Shown here piece after piece: positions 34,736 through 42,659 of a DNA stretch of 64,000 bases (positions are counted from its first letter, which is position 1; each line of letters opens with the position of its first letter). The notes under the pieces were generated by a model. It ran no database searches. It was not told where the DNA came from and saw only the letters and a list, made by a program, of their open reading frames with translations. The position numbers and the translations under genes are program-made. The DNA lies in contig NZ_JADQDC010000002.1 in NCBI RefSeq assembly GCF_015694345.1, positions 1 through 64,000 of the forward strand, written 5' to 3'. The DNA comes from Novosphingobium jiangmenense. Its GTDB lineage: Bacteria > Pseudomonadota > Alphaproteobacteria > Sphingomonadales > Sphingomonadaceae.

Positions 34736-35743
34736 ATGCGCGCCGCCGTGATGCAGGGCCTGCACCAGCCCTTGGCCGTCGAGACCATCGCCGATCCCAC
34801 GCCGGGTGAGGGCGACGTAATCGTCAAGGTTGGCCGTTGCGGCATCTGCGGCTCCGACCTGCACATGACCGAGGACCCGGCCTACGGGCAGGGCGCAGGC
34901 TCCATCCTCGGCCACGAGTTCGCCGGTGAAGTCGTCGCACTCGGCAAGGGCGTCGAGGGCCTCAGGACCGGCGATCTCGTCTCGGTCGTCCCCCTGCAGA
35001 GCTGCGGCCAGTGCCACTACTGCCGCACGGGCGAAGTCCAGTGGTGCGAGAAGTTCGGCCTCCAGGGCGGCGGCTATGCCGAATACGCGCTGACCAGGCC
35101 CAACCAGTGCGTCCGCCTCCCCAAGAGCGCCAGCCTTGCCGATGGTGCCATCGTCGAACCACTCGCCGTCGCCCTCCACGGCGTTGCCCTCAGCCGGATG
35201 AAGATCGGCGACAAGGTCCTTGTCCTCGGAGCCGGCCCCATCGGCCTCGCCGTCGCCTTCTGGGCGCGCCGCTACGGGGCAGGGCGCGTGGTCGTGCAGG
35301 ACCTCGCCGAATGGCAACGCGATCGCGCCTTGCAAATGGGTGCGCACGATTTCGTCGTCGATCCCGCCGACCCCATCGGCAGCGCCGAACGCGCGCTTGG
35401 CGGCAAGGCCGACGTAGTGTTCGAATGCGTCGGCGTTCCCGGCCTGATCGCGCAAGCCGTCGATCAGGTGCGCAACGATGGCACGATCGTCCTGCTCGGC
35501 CTTTGCACCCGGCCCGACACCTTCAACAGCTTCGCCATGCTGTCAAAGCAGGTCCGGTTGATCACCTCTGCCTTCTTTACCCGGCAGGAATACGAAGCTG
35601 CCCTTGATGCGCTTGACCGCGGCGCTGTCGAACCGCGTCTGCTGGTAACCGACACGATTTCGCTCGATGCAACGCCCAATGTGTTCGAGAGCCTGCGCAA
35701 GCGCACGCACCAGTGCAAGGTACTGATAAACCCGGCTGAATGA
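34736..35743 (+). CDS. zinc-dependent alcohol dehydrogenase (Tdh/iditol-type MDR)
   Basis: A 335-residue medium-chain dehydrogenase. Catalytic zinc ligands sit in GRCGICGSDLHM and GHEFAGEVV; structural zinc is likely held by the Cys-rich SCGQCHYCRTGEVQWCEKFG. The coenzyme motif is VLVLGAGPIGLAVAFWARRYGAGRVVVQD. It begins ten bases after the SDR stop and ends four bases into the next possible ORF. Two oxidoreductases of different types in tandem suggest sequential alcohol to ketone or aldehyde steps. Confidence 0.88.
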   Translation: MRAAVMQGLHQPLAVETIADPTPGEGDVIVKVGRCGICGSDLHMTEDPAYGQGAGSILGHEFAGEVVALGKGVEGLRTGDLVSVVPLQSCGQCHYCRTGEVQWCEKFGLQGGGYAEYALTRPNQCVRLPKSASLADGAIVEPLAVALHGVALSRMKIGDKVLVLGAGPIGLAVAFWARRYGAGRVVVQDLAEWQRDRALQMGAHDFVVDPADPIGSAERALGGKADVVFECVGVPGLIAQAVDQVRNDGTIVLLGLCTRPDTFNSFAMLSKQVRLITSAFFTRQEYEAALDALDRGAVEPRLLVTDTISLDATPNVFESLRKRTHQCKVLINPAE

Positions 35744-35769
35744 TCGACCGGGACAGTGGGAGAAGACCT

Positions 35770-36612
35770 ATGGCGATCACATCCTTTGCCGGCCGCAATG
35801 CCTTCGTTACGGGCGGAGCTTCAGGCATCGGTCTGGGGATTGCCAAGGCTCTGGCCAAACGCGATGCCTTCGTCATCATCGCCGACCTGCGCCCCGACCA
35901 TATCGGCAAGGCCCTCAAGGCGATGACGGCCGAGGGCCTTGGCGAAAGCGTGATCGCCATGGAGCTCGATGTCACCGATCGCGCCGCCTATGCCGATGCC
36001 GCCCGGCGGCTTGATGACGAACTTGGGGGCGTCGACATCCTCGTCAACAACGCCGGGGTCGGTGTTGAAGGACCGGTGCTGGAGGCGACTTACGCAGACT
36101 GGGACTTCGGTCTCGGCGTCAATCTCGGGGGCGTGGTCAACGGTCTCCAGTCGATCCTTCCACAGATGATCGCGCACGGACGCGGCGGTCATGTCGTGAA
36201 CACGGCGTCCCTCGCCGCCTCGGTGGTAATGCCCGGCCATCTGGCTATCTATGCCGCTGGCAAGGCCGCGGTGCTCAACCTGTCCGAGAACATGCGGGCG
36301 GACCTTGCCGCAAAGGGCATCGGTTGCAGCGTCTTGTGCCCCGGCTTCGTGCGGTCGAACATCCACGAGGCTGCCCGAAATCGTCCCGCGCACTTGCGTG
36401 AGGGCAGTGGTTTCGTCGCATCGGAACAGGCGCTTGCCAAGCGAGTGGTTGGCAACGACTGGATGGACCCCGATCTGGTCGGAGAGATGGTTGCCGACGC
36501 CATTGTCGCGAACGAACTCTACGTCATCACGCATGGGCAGTTCGCGAACAGGATGCGCGAGCGAGCAGAAGCAGTGTTATCAACCACCCCGCCAAGCGCG
36601 ATCCAGTTCTGA
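35770..36612 (+). CDS. short-chain dehydrogenase/reductase, C-alpha-dehydrogenase-like
   Basis: A 280-residue SDR with NAFVTGGASGIGLGIAKALA, VNNAGVGVEGPV and catalytic YAAGKAAV after NTASLAASV. From memory, the run GVNLGGVVNGLQSILPQMIAHG and the later GIGCSVLCPGFVRSNIHEAARNRPAHL resemble LigD/LigL-type alcohol dehydrogenases of lignin beta-aryl ether breakdown in sphingomonads. I chose ATG 35770 because GGGAGAAG lies seven bases before it; ATG 35740 overlapping the ADH stop is the alternative. It ends the plus-strand catabolic operon. Confidence 0.83.
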   Translation: MAITSFAGRNAFVTGGASGIGLGIAKALAKRDAFVIIADLRPDHIGKALKAMTAEGLGESVIAMELDVTDRAAYADAARRLDDELGGVDILVNNAGVGVEGPVLEATYADWDFGLGVNLGGVVNGLQSILPQMIAHGRGGHVVNTASLAASVVMPGHLAIYAAGKAAVLNLSENMRADLAAKGIGCSVLCPGFVRSNIHEAARNRPAHLREGSGFVASEQALAKRVVGNDWMDPDLVGEMVADAIVANELYVITHGQFANRMRERAEAVLSTTPPSAIQF

Positions 36613-36654
36613 GGACTAGCCGCACTCTGGCGTGATGGCCTTCTCGCCACCTTA

Positions 36655-36668
36655 TGCAATCGATTGTT
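36655..36668. promoter_or_regulatory. LacI-type operator-like site, motif 1
   Basis: TGCAATCGATTGTT matches the perfect palindrome TGCAATCGATTGCA at 12 of 14 positions. It lies 67 bases upstream of the GPH transporter gene. The same motif occurs twice before the receptor at 42660. The likely binder is the LacI protein at 41374-42393 (inference). Confidence 0.6.
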
Positions 36669-36735
36669 GTCTTTCTTATCCGCATGTGACATGATCGCTC
36701 CAACGGGTCGCTAAACCCGATGGGAGAGTTCGCGC

Positions 36736-38115
36736 ATGCAAGTTGCAAGCAGTATCCGCAGACCGCATCTGCCGCTGGCGCGGATATTGGAAATGAATCT
36801 CGGCTTCCTTGGCCTGCAGTTCAGCTTCGGTCTGCAGCAGGGCAACATGGGCCCGATCTACAGCTACCTCGGTGCTGACGAATCCCAGCTCCCCATGCTC
36901 CAGCTTGCAGGCCCGATTACCGGGCTGCTGGTGCAGCCAATCATCGGCGCGATGAGCGATCGCACTGCCAGCAAGTGGGGGCGTCGCACGCCGTACTTCC
37001 TGATCGGTGCGGTACTGTGCTGCCTCGGCCTGTTCTTCATGCCGCTGTCGAGCTCGATACTAATGGCGATGTCGCTGCTGTGGATCCTTGATGCCGGCAA
37101 CAACATCACAATGGAGCCCTATCGCGCCTATGTCTCGGATCGCCTGAACCCGGACCAGCGTCAGGCCGGGTTCCTCTCGCAGAGCGCGTTCACCGGTCTG
37201 GCCCAGATGCTCGCGTTCCTCACGCCCTCACTGCTCGTCGGCTTCGGCATGAACCAGGATTGGGTCGACAGCCACGGCATACCTTACACCGTGCGCATCG
37301 TCTTCATGATCGGCGCGGTGCTTTCGATGACCACGATCCTGTGGTCCGTTCTCCGGGTCCCCGAACTGCCCCTGACGGACGAGGAAGTGGCCCACATCAA
37401 GGCCCAGCCCAAGGGCGTGGCGGCCACCCTGCGCGAGATCGGCGAGGCCATTGCCGATATGCCGGTAGCCATGCGCAAGCTCGGGCTGATGAGCCTGTTC
37501 CAGTGGGTCGGCATGTCAGGGTACTGGACCTACGCCGTCTATTCGATCAGCCGCACGGTCTATGGCACGGCAGACGTTCACAGCAGCGCGTTCCACACCG
37601 CCGTCCTGACCAACGGCGAAGTCGCGGCTTTCTATAACGCCATCTCGTTCGTCACCGCCTTTGCCATGGTGCCGCTGGTCAAGCGTATCGGGCCGGGGCC
37701 GCTCCATGCGCTGTGCCTTTTTGCAGGCGGCGTGGGCATGTTCCTCCTGCCCAACGTCACGGACAAGGCGCTGCTCTTCCTGCCCGCGATCGGCATCGGC
37801 CTCGCCTGGGGCAGCATCATGGGCAACCCTTACGCGATCCTCACCAATTCGATCCCGCCGCAGCGCACCGGCGTCTACATGGGGATCTTCAATATGATGA
37901 TCGTCATCCCGATGCTGCTTTTCGCCGTGGTGATGAGCCGGCTTGACCTCGGCTTCGTTTCCATCGGCTTCGATGCCTACAAGCTCGCGCTTGGCGGCGA
38001 TCCGCGCAACATGCTGATGTTCTGCGGGGTTTCGCTGGCGCTTGCCGGGTTCTCGGTCCTGTGGGTCCGCGAAGGCCGCGTCAGCGCGATGCCACAGGCA
38101 GCTCTGGCCGCGTGA
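36736..38115 (+). CDS. GPH/SLC45-like MFS sugar transporter
   Basis: A 459-residue twelve-helix permease. [61 protein letters not shown] is the signature of the glycoside-pentoside-hexuronide/SLC45 group that imports sucrose or maltose-type sugars with protons. A second motif, [17 protein letters not shown], also fits. The motif 1 operator precedes it and the gene is one base from the GH36 gene (TGATG), so uptake and hydrolysis are coupled. It likely brings raffinose- or sucrose-type oligosaccharides into the cytoplasm. Confidence 0.88.
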   Translation: MQVASSIRRPHLPLARILEMNLGFLGLQFSFGLQQGNMGPIYSYLGADESQLPMLQLAGPITGLLVQPIIGAMSDRTASKWGRRTPYFLIGAVLCCLGLFFMPLSSSILMAMSLLWILDAGNNITMEPYRAYVSDRLNPDQRQAGFLSQSAFTGLAQMLAFLTPSLLVGFGMNQDWVDSHGIPYTVRIVFMIGAVLSMTTILWSVLRVPELPLTDEEVAHIKAQPKGVAATLREIGEAIADMPVAMRKLGLMSLFQWVGMSGYWTYAVYSISRTVYGTADVHSSAFHTAVLTNGEVAAFYNAISFVTAFAMVPLVKRIGPGPLHALCLFAGGVGMFLLPNVTDKALLFLPAIGIGLAWGSIMGNPYAILTNSIPPQRTGVYMGIFNMMIVIPMLLFAVVMSRLDLGFVSIGFDAYKLALGGDPRNMLMFCGVSLALAGFSVLWVREGRVSAMPQAALAA

Positions 38116-40214
38116 TGACGGGCTCGATTGCATTGCACGCGGGCGCCGGCTCGCTGGTCTGGGATGTCCGGGAAGATGGGTCCCCGGTCTGGCGGCATTG
38201 CGGCCCGACGGTTCATGTGGACAATCTGCCGCCGCTGTCTGCAAGCCGCGCGCCCGCCTCCTACTCGCTCGATCAGGATGTGCCGTTGAGTGTGGCCCCT
38301 GTATCCCGTCTGGGCTGGTTTGGCCCCGAGGTCCTGCGTGCGAGCCGGGCAGGGATGCCCCTGACCGTCGGCTTTGCAGCGACAAGTGTTTCGCAAACCA
38401 GCAGCGCTATCACTTTCCTGCACCGGGACGAAATTTCGGGCCTCGAACTGGAGCAGGTGTTCGAGGTGGTCGGCACGGCATACGTATGCCGAAGCACCGT
38501 GCGCAACATCGGCTCGGAAGCCTTCACCGTGGATTGGCTGGCCAGTGCGCTCTTGCCCGTTCCTGCCGCTGCGCGCGAGATCATCTCGTGGCGCGGCCGG
38601 CACAATGCCGAGCTTGTCGAATGCTGCGAGCCGATGCCGCAACAGGCGTGGGTGCGGGAAGTCCGTCGCGGCATTTCGGGCCATGGTGGACCGGGCGGGG
38701 CCTACCTGCTGGATGAAGGCGCAACCTTCCACGCAGGAGTGGTCCGCGCGCTGCAACTGGCGTGGACTGGTGACAATCGGATCGCGATCGAGCGCGACGA
38801 TGAAGGCTTCTGGACGATCAGCGCAGGCGCATTGCTGCAACCGGGTGAGGTCGTGATCGGTCCGGGCGAAATCTGGACTGCGCCTGACGCCATCTTCACG
38901 GTCTCGGCCTCGGGGCGGAACGGTGCGGCAGCGGCATTTCACGAAGCGGTGCGCAAGCGCCTGCAGTGGCCCGGCGGCAAGATGCGCCCGCGTCCGGTGC
39001 ATCTCAATTCCTGGGAAGCCTGCTACTTCGACCATGACGAGGACCGCATCGTCGCGCTCGCCGAAGCTGCGGCCTCGGTCGGGGTCGAGCGCTTCATTCT
39101 CGACGATGGTTGGTTCCGCAACCGTGACGACGACACCGCAGGTCTTGGCGACTGGACGCCGGATCCGCGCAAGTATCCTAACGGCCTCAAGCCGCTGGCC
39201 GATCGCGTCAACGCGCTGGGCATGGAATTCGGCCTGTGGGTCGAGCCGGAGATGATCAACCCGGACAGTGACCTTTACCGCGCCCATCCGGATTGGGTGC
39301 TGGCGTCAGAGGGAAGGGCAAGGCCGACGGCGCGCAACCAGCTCGTGTTGGACATGCGGCGCGAGGACGTTCGTGATTATCTTTTCGAATGTCTCGACAC
39401 CCTCCTGACCGAGCTTCCGATCACCTACCTCAAGTGGGACCACAACCGCGATCTCGCGCCCGCCGGAGGTGCCGCTCAGCTTCGCGGAGTCTATGCTCTG
39501 CTCGCGAGAGTTCGCTCTTCGCACCCGAGAGTTGAGGTAGAGTCCTGTGCCGGTGGCGGTGGTCGCAATGACGCCGGAATGGCCGACTTCTGCCATCGGT
39601 ACTGGACCAGCGACAACATCGACGCCGTCAGTCGGATCGGCATACAGCGCGGATTTCTCTCGTTTTTGCCGCCTGAGGTGATGGGCTCGCACATCGCGGC
39701 AAGTCCGGCGCATGCTACCGGTCGCCGCCATTCGCTCGCGTTTCGCGCTGCCATGGCCATGACCGGCCATCTCGGCGTCGAAATGGACCCGCGCACGCTT
39801 TCCGATGCCGATCATGCCGAGCTTTCCGACTGGATTTTCTTTCACAAACAATGGCGTGACCTGCTCCACGAAGGCCGGGTCTGGCTGGGCCAAGGCGCCG
39901 ACCAAATGCTGTGGCAAGCCCAGGGACGCGATGACGAATTGCTGCTCTTCGTCATCCGCGCAGAGCCTCCTGCAGACCGCCGCCCGCAGCCGCTGCCGCT
40001 CCCTTTCGTCGGCTTTTCAGGCACTTGGGAGGTGCAGTTGCTTCGCATTGCCGGAGGCGAGGGCGGCCATGCCGCACACAGCGCGCCACTGTTTGACGCG
40101 ATGAAATCCGCTCCGCAGGTCTTCGATGCCGCGTGGCTCGCCCATGCCGGCCTGCCCTCGCCCCCCGCAAAGGCCGAGACGGTCACCATCTTCCACATGC
40201 GCAAGCGCGCCTGA
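38115..40214 (+). CDS. GH36 alpha-galactosidase
   Basis: A 699-residue glycoside hydrolase family 36 enzyme, close to the usual length. The N-terminal beta-sandwich (GLELEQVFEVVGTAYVCRSTVRN) precedes the TIM barrel. Nucleophile D442 lies in LKWDHNRDL and acid/base D500 in YWTSDNIDAV; RFILDDGWFRNR and VEPEMINPDSDLYRAHPDW are family signatures. There is no signal peptide, so it acts in the cytoplasm on imported alpha-1,6-galactosides such as raffinose or melibiose. ATG 38115 overlaps the transporter stop; GTG 38112 is the alternative. An intragenic 16-base palindrome matching motif 2 lies at 38476-38491. Confidence 0.92.
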   Translation: MTGSIALHAGAGSLVWDVREDGSPVWRHCGPTVHVDNLPPLSASRAPASYSLDQDVPLSVAPVSRLGWFGPEVLRASRAGMPLTVGFAATSVSQTSSAITFLHRDEISGLELEQVFEVVGTAYVCRSTVRNIGSEAFTVDWLASALLPVPAAAREIISWRGRHNAELVECCEPMPQQAWVREVRRGISGHGGPGGAYLLDEGATFHAGVVRALQLAWTGDNRIAIERDDEGFWTISAGALLQPGEVVIGPGEIWTAPDAIFTVSASGRNGAAAAFHEAVRKRLQWPGGKMRPRPVHLNSWEACYFDHDEDRIVALAEAAASVGVERFILDDGWFRNRDDDTAGLGDWTPDPRKYPNGLKPLADRVNALGMEFGLWVEPEMINPDSDLYRAHPDWVLASEGRARPTARNQLVLDMRREDVRDYLFECLDTLLTELPITYLKWDHNRDLAPAGGAAQLRGVYALLARVRSSHPRVEVESCAGGGGRNDAGMADFCHRYWTSDNIDAVSRIGIQRGFLSFLPPEVMGSHIAASPAHATGRRHSLAFRAAMAMTGHLGVEMDPRTLSDADHAELSDWIFFHKQWRDLLHEGRVWLGQGADQMLWQAQGRDDELLLFVIRAEPPADRRPQPLPLPFVGFSGTWEVQLLRIAGGEGGHAAHSAPLFDAMKSAPQVFDAAWLAHAGLPSPPAKAETVTIFHMRKRA
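38476..38491. promoter_or_regulatory. operator-like palindrome (motif 2) inside the GH36 gene
   Basis: CGGCATACGTATGCCG is a perfect 16-base palindrome and contains the motif 2 core GCATACGTATGC. It is within coding sequence, about 360 bases after the GH36 start. It may be chance or an intragenic roadblock/auxiliary operator. Confidence 0.3.
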
Positions 40215-40236
40215 TATTCATCCCAGAAAGTTCGAA

Positions 40237-41370
40237 ATGTCTCAGATTTCCGCGGTAGTTCAGTCCCTTGGTCCGTTCGGCGCAAGCCGTTGGGAGCCGA
40301 CCGGCTATGGCAATCCGCCCTGCATTCCCCTGATCGGCAAGGAAGATGTCGTCCGCCTGTTCGAGCACCTCGATCTGTGGGACTGCTGGCCCCTGGCGCA
40401 TGAGGACGGCCGGACGGTAGAGCACCTCGGCCGCAACTGGTGGTTCTTCCTGTCCTCGCCCGTCTTCGCCGACCCGGTCGAGCGCCATGGCCACGCCCGT
40501 ATCCGCTTGATTTCATTCGGTGACGACGGTTGGACTGACCACGGCAACGCCTTTCCTGACGGGCTGAATCCGGGCAGTCGCGAGTGGGCCGGATCAGCCG
40601 TCCTGATGGACGACGGCGTGACCGTGCAGCACTTCTTCACCGCCGCCGGACGGCGTGACGAGCCGACCCAGACTTTCGAGCAGAGGCTCTTCGTGAGCGA
40701 AGGCCGCCTTGGGGCTTCCGGGCCCGGCGATTGGCAGCCCCCCTGCGAGATCGTTGTGGCAGACGGGGAAAGGTACGTGCTCGATCGGCAGGACAGCGGC
40801 GCGCCCGGGCAGATCAAGGGGTTCCGCGATCCCGCCTGGCTGCGCGATCCCGCGACCGGCAAGGCACACATCCTGTTTACCGGCAGCGCCGCGTGGTCTG
40901 ACGATCCTTTCAACGGCAATATCGGCATCGCGACGCTGAACAACGGGACTTGGAATCTAGGCGATCCGCTGATCGATGCTGTCGGCGTCAATAACGAGCT
41001 CGAGCGCCCGCACGTGATCGTCCGCGACGGCAGATACTACCTGTTCTGGTCCACCCAAACGCACACGTTTTCCCCCGCGGCGGTTGCGGGACCGAACGGA
41101 CTCTACGGCATGGTCGCCGACAGCATGGCCGGCCCATGGCGGCCGATCAACGGAACCAGCCTTGTCGCCGCGAATCCCGCCGACGAGTTGAAGCAGTCCT
41201 ACAGCTGGTGGGTAACCGGCGAAGGCGTCGCGTGGAGCTTCGTCGATTACTGGGGAATGGAAGGGCGTACCGTCGCCGACCATCCCGAATTGCTGCGCAG
41301 CAATTTCGGCGGAACGCCCGCCCCGCGCTTCACGCTCAAGTTCGATGGTGATCGCGTCACAATAGCCTGA
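40237..41370 (+). CDS. GH68 levansucrase/sucrase-family enzyme
   Basis: A 377-residue member of glycoside hydrolase family 68. The nucleophile is D49 in LDLWDCWPLAHEDG, the transition-state Asp is D198 in GFRDPAWLRD, and the acid/base is E256 in NNELERPHVIV. Family members split sucrose and transfer fructose to water or growing levan. It has no N-terminal signal peptide, so it is probably cytoplasmic, unlike most secreted levansucrases, and may act mainly as a sucrase on sucrose released from raffinose. It starts 22 bases after the GH36 stop. An inverted repeat spans its stop. Confidence 0.9.
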   Translation: MSQISAVVQSLGPFGASRWEPTGYGNPPCIPLIGKEDVVRLFEHLDLWDCWPLAHEDGRTVEHLGRNWWFFLSSPVFADPVERHGHARIRLISFGDDGWTDHGNAFPDGLNPGSREWAGSAVLMDDGVTVQHFFTAAGRRDEPTQTFEQRLFVSEGRLGASGPGDWQPPCEIVVADGERYVLDRQDSGAPGQIKGFRDPAWLRDPATGKAHILFTGSAAWSDDPFNGNIGIATLNNGTWNLGDPLIDAVGVNNELERPHVIVRDGRYYLFWSTQTHTFSPAAVAGPNGLYGMVADSMAGPWRPINGTSLVAANPADELKQSYSWWVTGEGVAWSFVDYWGMEGRTVADHPELLRSNFGGTPAPRFTLKFDGDRVTIA

Positions 41371-41379
41371 GCTTCAGGC
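41365..41379. terminator. short inverted repeat spanning two convergent stop codons
   Basis: GCCTGA-gct-TCAGGC (41365-41379) is a perfect six-base hairpin whose arms contain the TGA stops of the GH68 gene and of the convergent LacI gene. It may act as a weak bidirectional terminator, but there is no T tract. Confidence 0.35.
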
Positions 41380-42393
41380 GCTTTCGCGCTGGACGAGCTC
41401 CGGTTGCATGATGGTCGAGGGAGCGTCCTCTCCGGCGATGCGGCGGCGTAGCGAGTCCACCATGGCGCGCGCGCCGGCAGCAATGTCCTGCTTCACCGTG
41501 GTAAGCTGCGGGACCATGCGGGTGGCGAGCGGCAGATCGTCGAAACCCGTAACCGCGACTTGCTCAGGCACTGCAAAGCCGCGTTCGTGCAATATGCGGA
41601 TCGTCGTCATCGCTATCATGTCCGAGGCGCAGACAATGCCGTCGACGGCATCGCCAACGGCATCGAGATGGCCGGCAATCTGGCTGGCCATTTCATCGCT
41701 GGCCAGATGCGTCGGGAAAGTCGCCAGACTGACATCCGCCAAGCCCGCCGTTGCCTGTTCCACCCCGCGCTGACGCTCGGCAATCTCGGGGCCGTGCGTG
41801 TCGCCGAAGAAGGCAAGCCGCTTCGCTCCGCGCGCCAGCAGCCGCCTTGCCGCCAGAGCGCCGCCGGCAGCATTGTCGACTCCGACAGTGCATTGCTTCT
41901 GGCCTGCGCGGTGGCTGCCCCAGACGACGAGCGGGCGATAATGCTCGGCAACCCGTTCGATCACCTCGAACTGGTCCGACTGGCCGATCACCAGAGCACC
42001 ATCGAGCATGCCGGAATCGACGATGCGATCGAGCCATTCCTCGTCACCGGGGATGACCCTCGACAGCATGAGGTCGTGTCCGCTCTCGGTCAGTTCGTCG
42101 GCGAGGTAGCCGAACAGGGTCATGAAGAACGGGTCGGAAATGTGCTGGCGTCGCTCATGGCCGAGCGGAATGACGACACCGATGACGCCAGTCTGCTGCG
42201 TGCGCAGCCGGCGCGCCATCTGGTTCGGGCGAAAGCCGTGTTCGCGGGCGAGTGCCTGGATCCGCTCGCGGGTTTCCTTGTTGACCAGAGATTTGTCGGC
42301 GAGTGCGCGGGAAACGGTGCCCGCCGAAACTCCGGCGATCCTTGCCAGTTCAGCAATGTTCTTGATCTTTACGGGCTTTTTTACGTCGTCCAT
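41374..42393 (-). CDS. LacI-family regulator (sugar block 1)
   Basis: A 339-residue LacI/GalR regulator. The HTH is IKNIAELARIAGVSAGTVSRALADKSLVN; the hinge helix region is NQMARRLRTQQTGVIGVVIPLG, followed by the periplasmic-binding-like effector domain with VAVTGFDDLPLATRMVPQLTTV. ATG 42393 gives a normal length; the longer in-frame start at 42561 would reach into the operators. It is divergent from the TonB receptor, with two motif 1 sites between them, so self-regulation and control of both sugar genes is likely. The effector is probably sucrose, raffinose or a breakdown product. Confidence 0.9.
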   Translation of the reverse strand: MDDVKKPVKIKNIAELARIAGVSAGTVSRALADKSLVNKETRERIQALAREHGFRPNQMARRLRTQQTGVIGVVIPLGHERRQHISDPFFMTLFGYLADELTESGHDLMLSRVIPGDEEWLDRIVDSGMLDGALVIGQSDQFEVIERVAEHYRPLVVWGSHRAGQKQCTVGVDNAAGGALAARRLLARGAKRLAFFGDTHGPEIAERQRGVEQATAGLADVSLATFPTHLASDEMASQIAGHLDAVGDAVDGIVCASDMIAMTTIRILHERGFAVPEQVAVTGFDDLPLATRMVPQLTTVKQDIAAGARAMVDSLRRRIAGEDAPSTIMQPELVQRESA

Positions 42394-42556
42394 GAAGTTC
42401 GCATGTCCTGCACAAGCGCTTCTGCGCGCGATCTTGCGCAACGCCCCAAGCCCGATTGATGCGATGTTATCGCCGCGCATGTCAATCATGTTGCTTTGGC
42501 CAGGACCTGTCGGGAAGGGGTAGGTGTTGCGCATCGGGCACAGTTCAGGGAAACAC

Positions 42557-42570
42557 TGCAATCGATTGCT
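42557..42570. promoter_or_regulatory. LacI-type operator, motif 1, site A
   Basis: TGCAATCGATTGCT matches the palindrome TGCAATCGATTGCA at 13 of 14 positions. It lies in the divergent region between the LacI gene and the TonB receptor, 90 bases before the receptor start. Confidence 0.7.
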
Positions 42571-42579
42571 AATTGGTGT

Positions 42580-42593
42580 TGCAAACGATTGTA
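42580..42593. promoter_or_regulatory. LacI-type operator, motif 1, site B
   Basis: TGCAAACGATTGTA matches TGCAATCGATTGCA at 12 of 14 positions. Its centre is 23 bases from that of site A, about two helical turns, so two LacI dimers could bind on one face of the DNA. Confidence 0.6.
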
Positions 42594-42659
42594 GTGACGT
42601 CTAGCGAGACGGTGACTGATTCCTGCAGCTGCTGCAGGAGCTTCTTGGTGGGAGGAAAT

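Noticed and set aside
42621-42638. CCTGCAG-type inverted repeat in the leader of the 42660 receptor, considered as an operator
   Set aside because: It is too close to the start (about 20 bases before ATG) and unlike either operator motif; a minor leader hairpin is enough.
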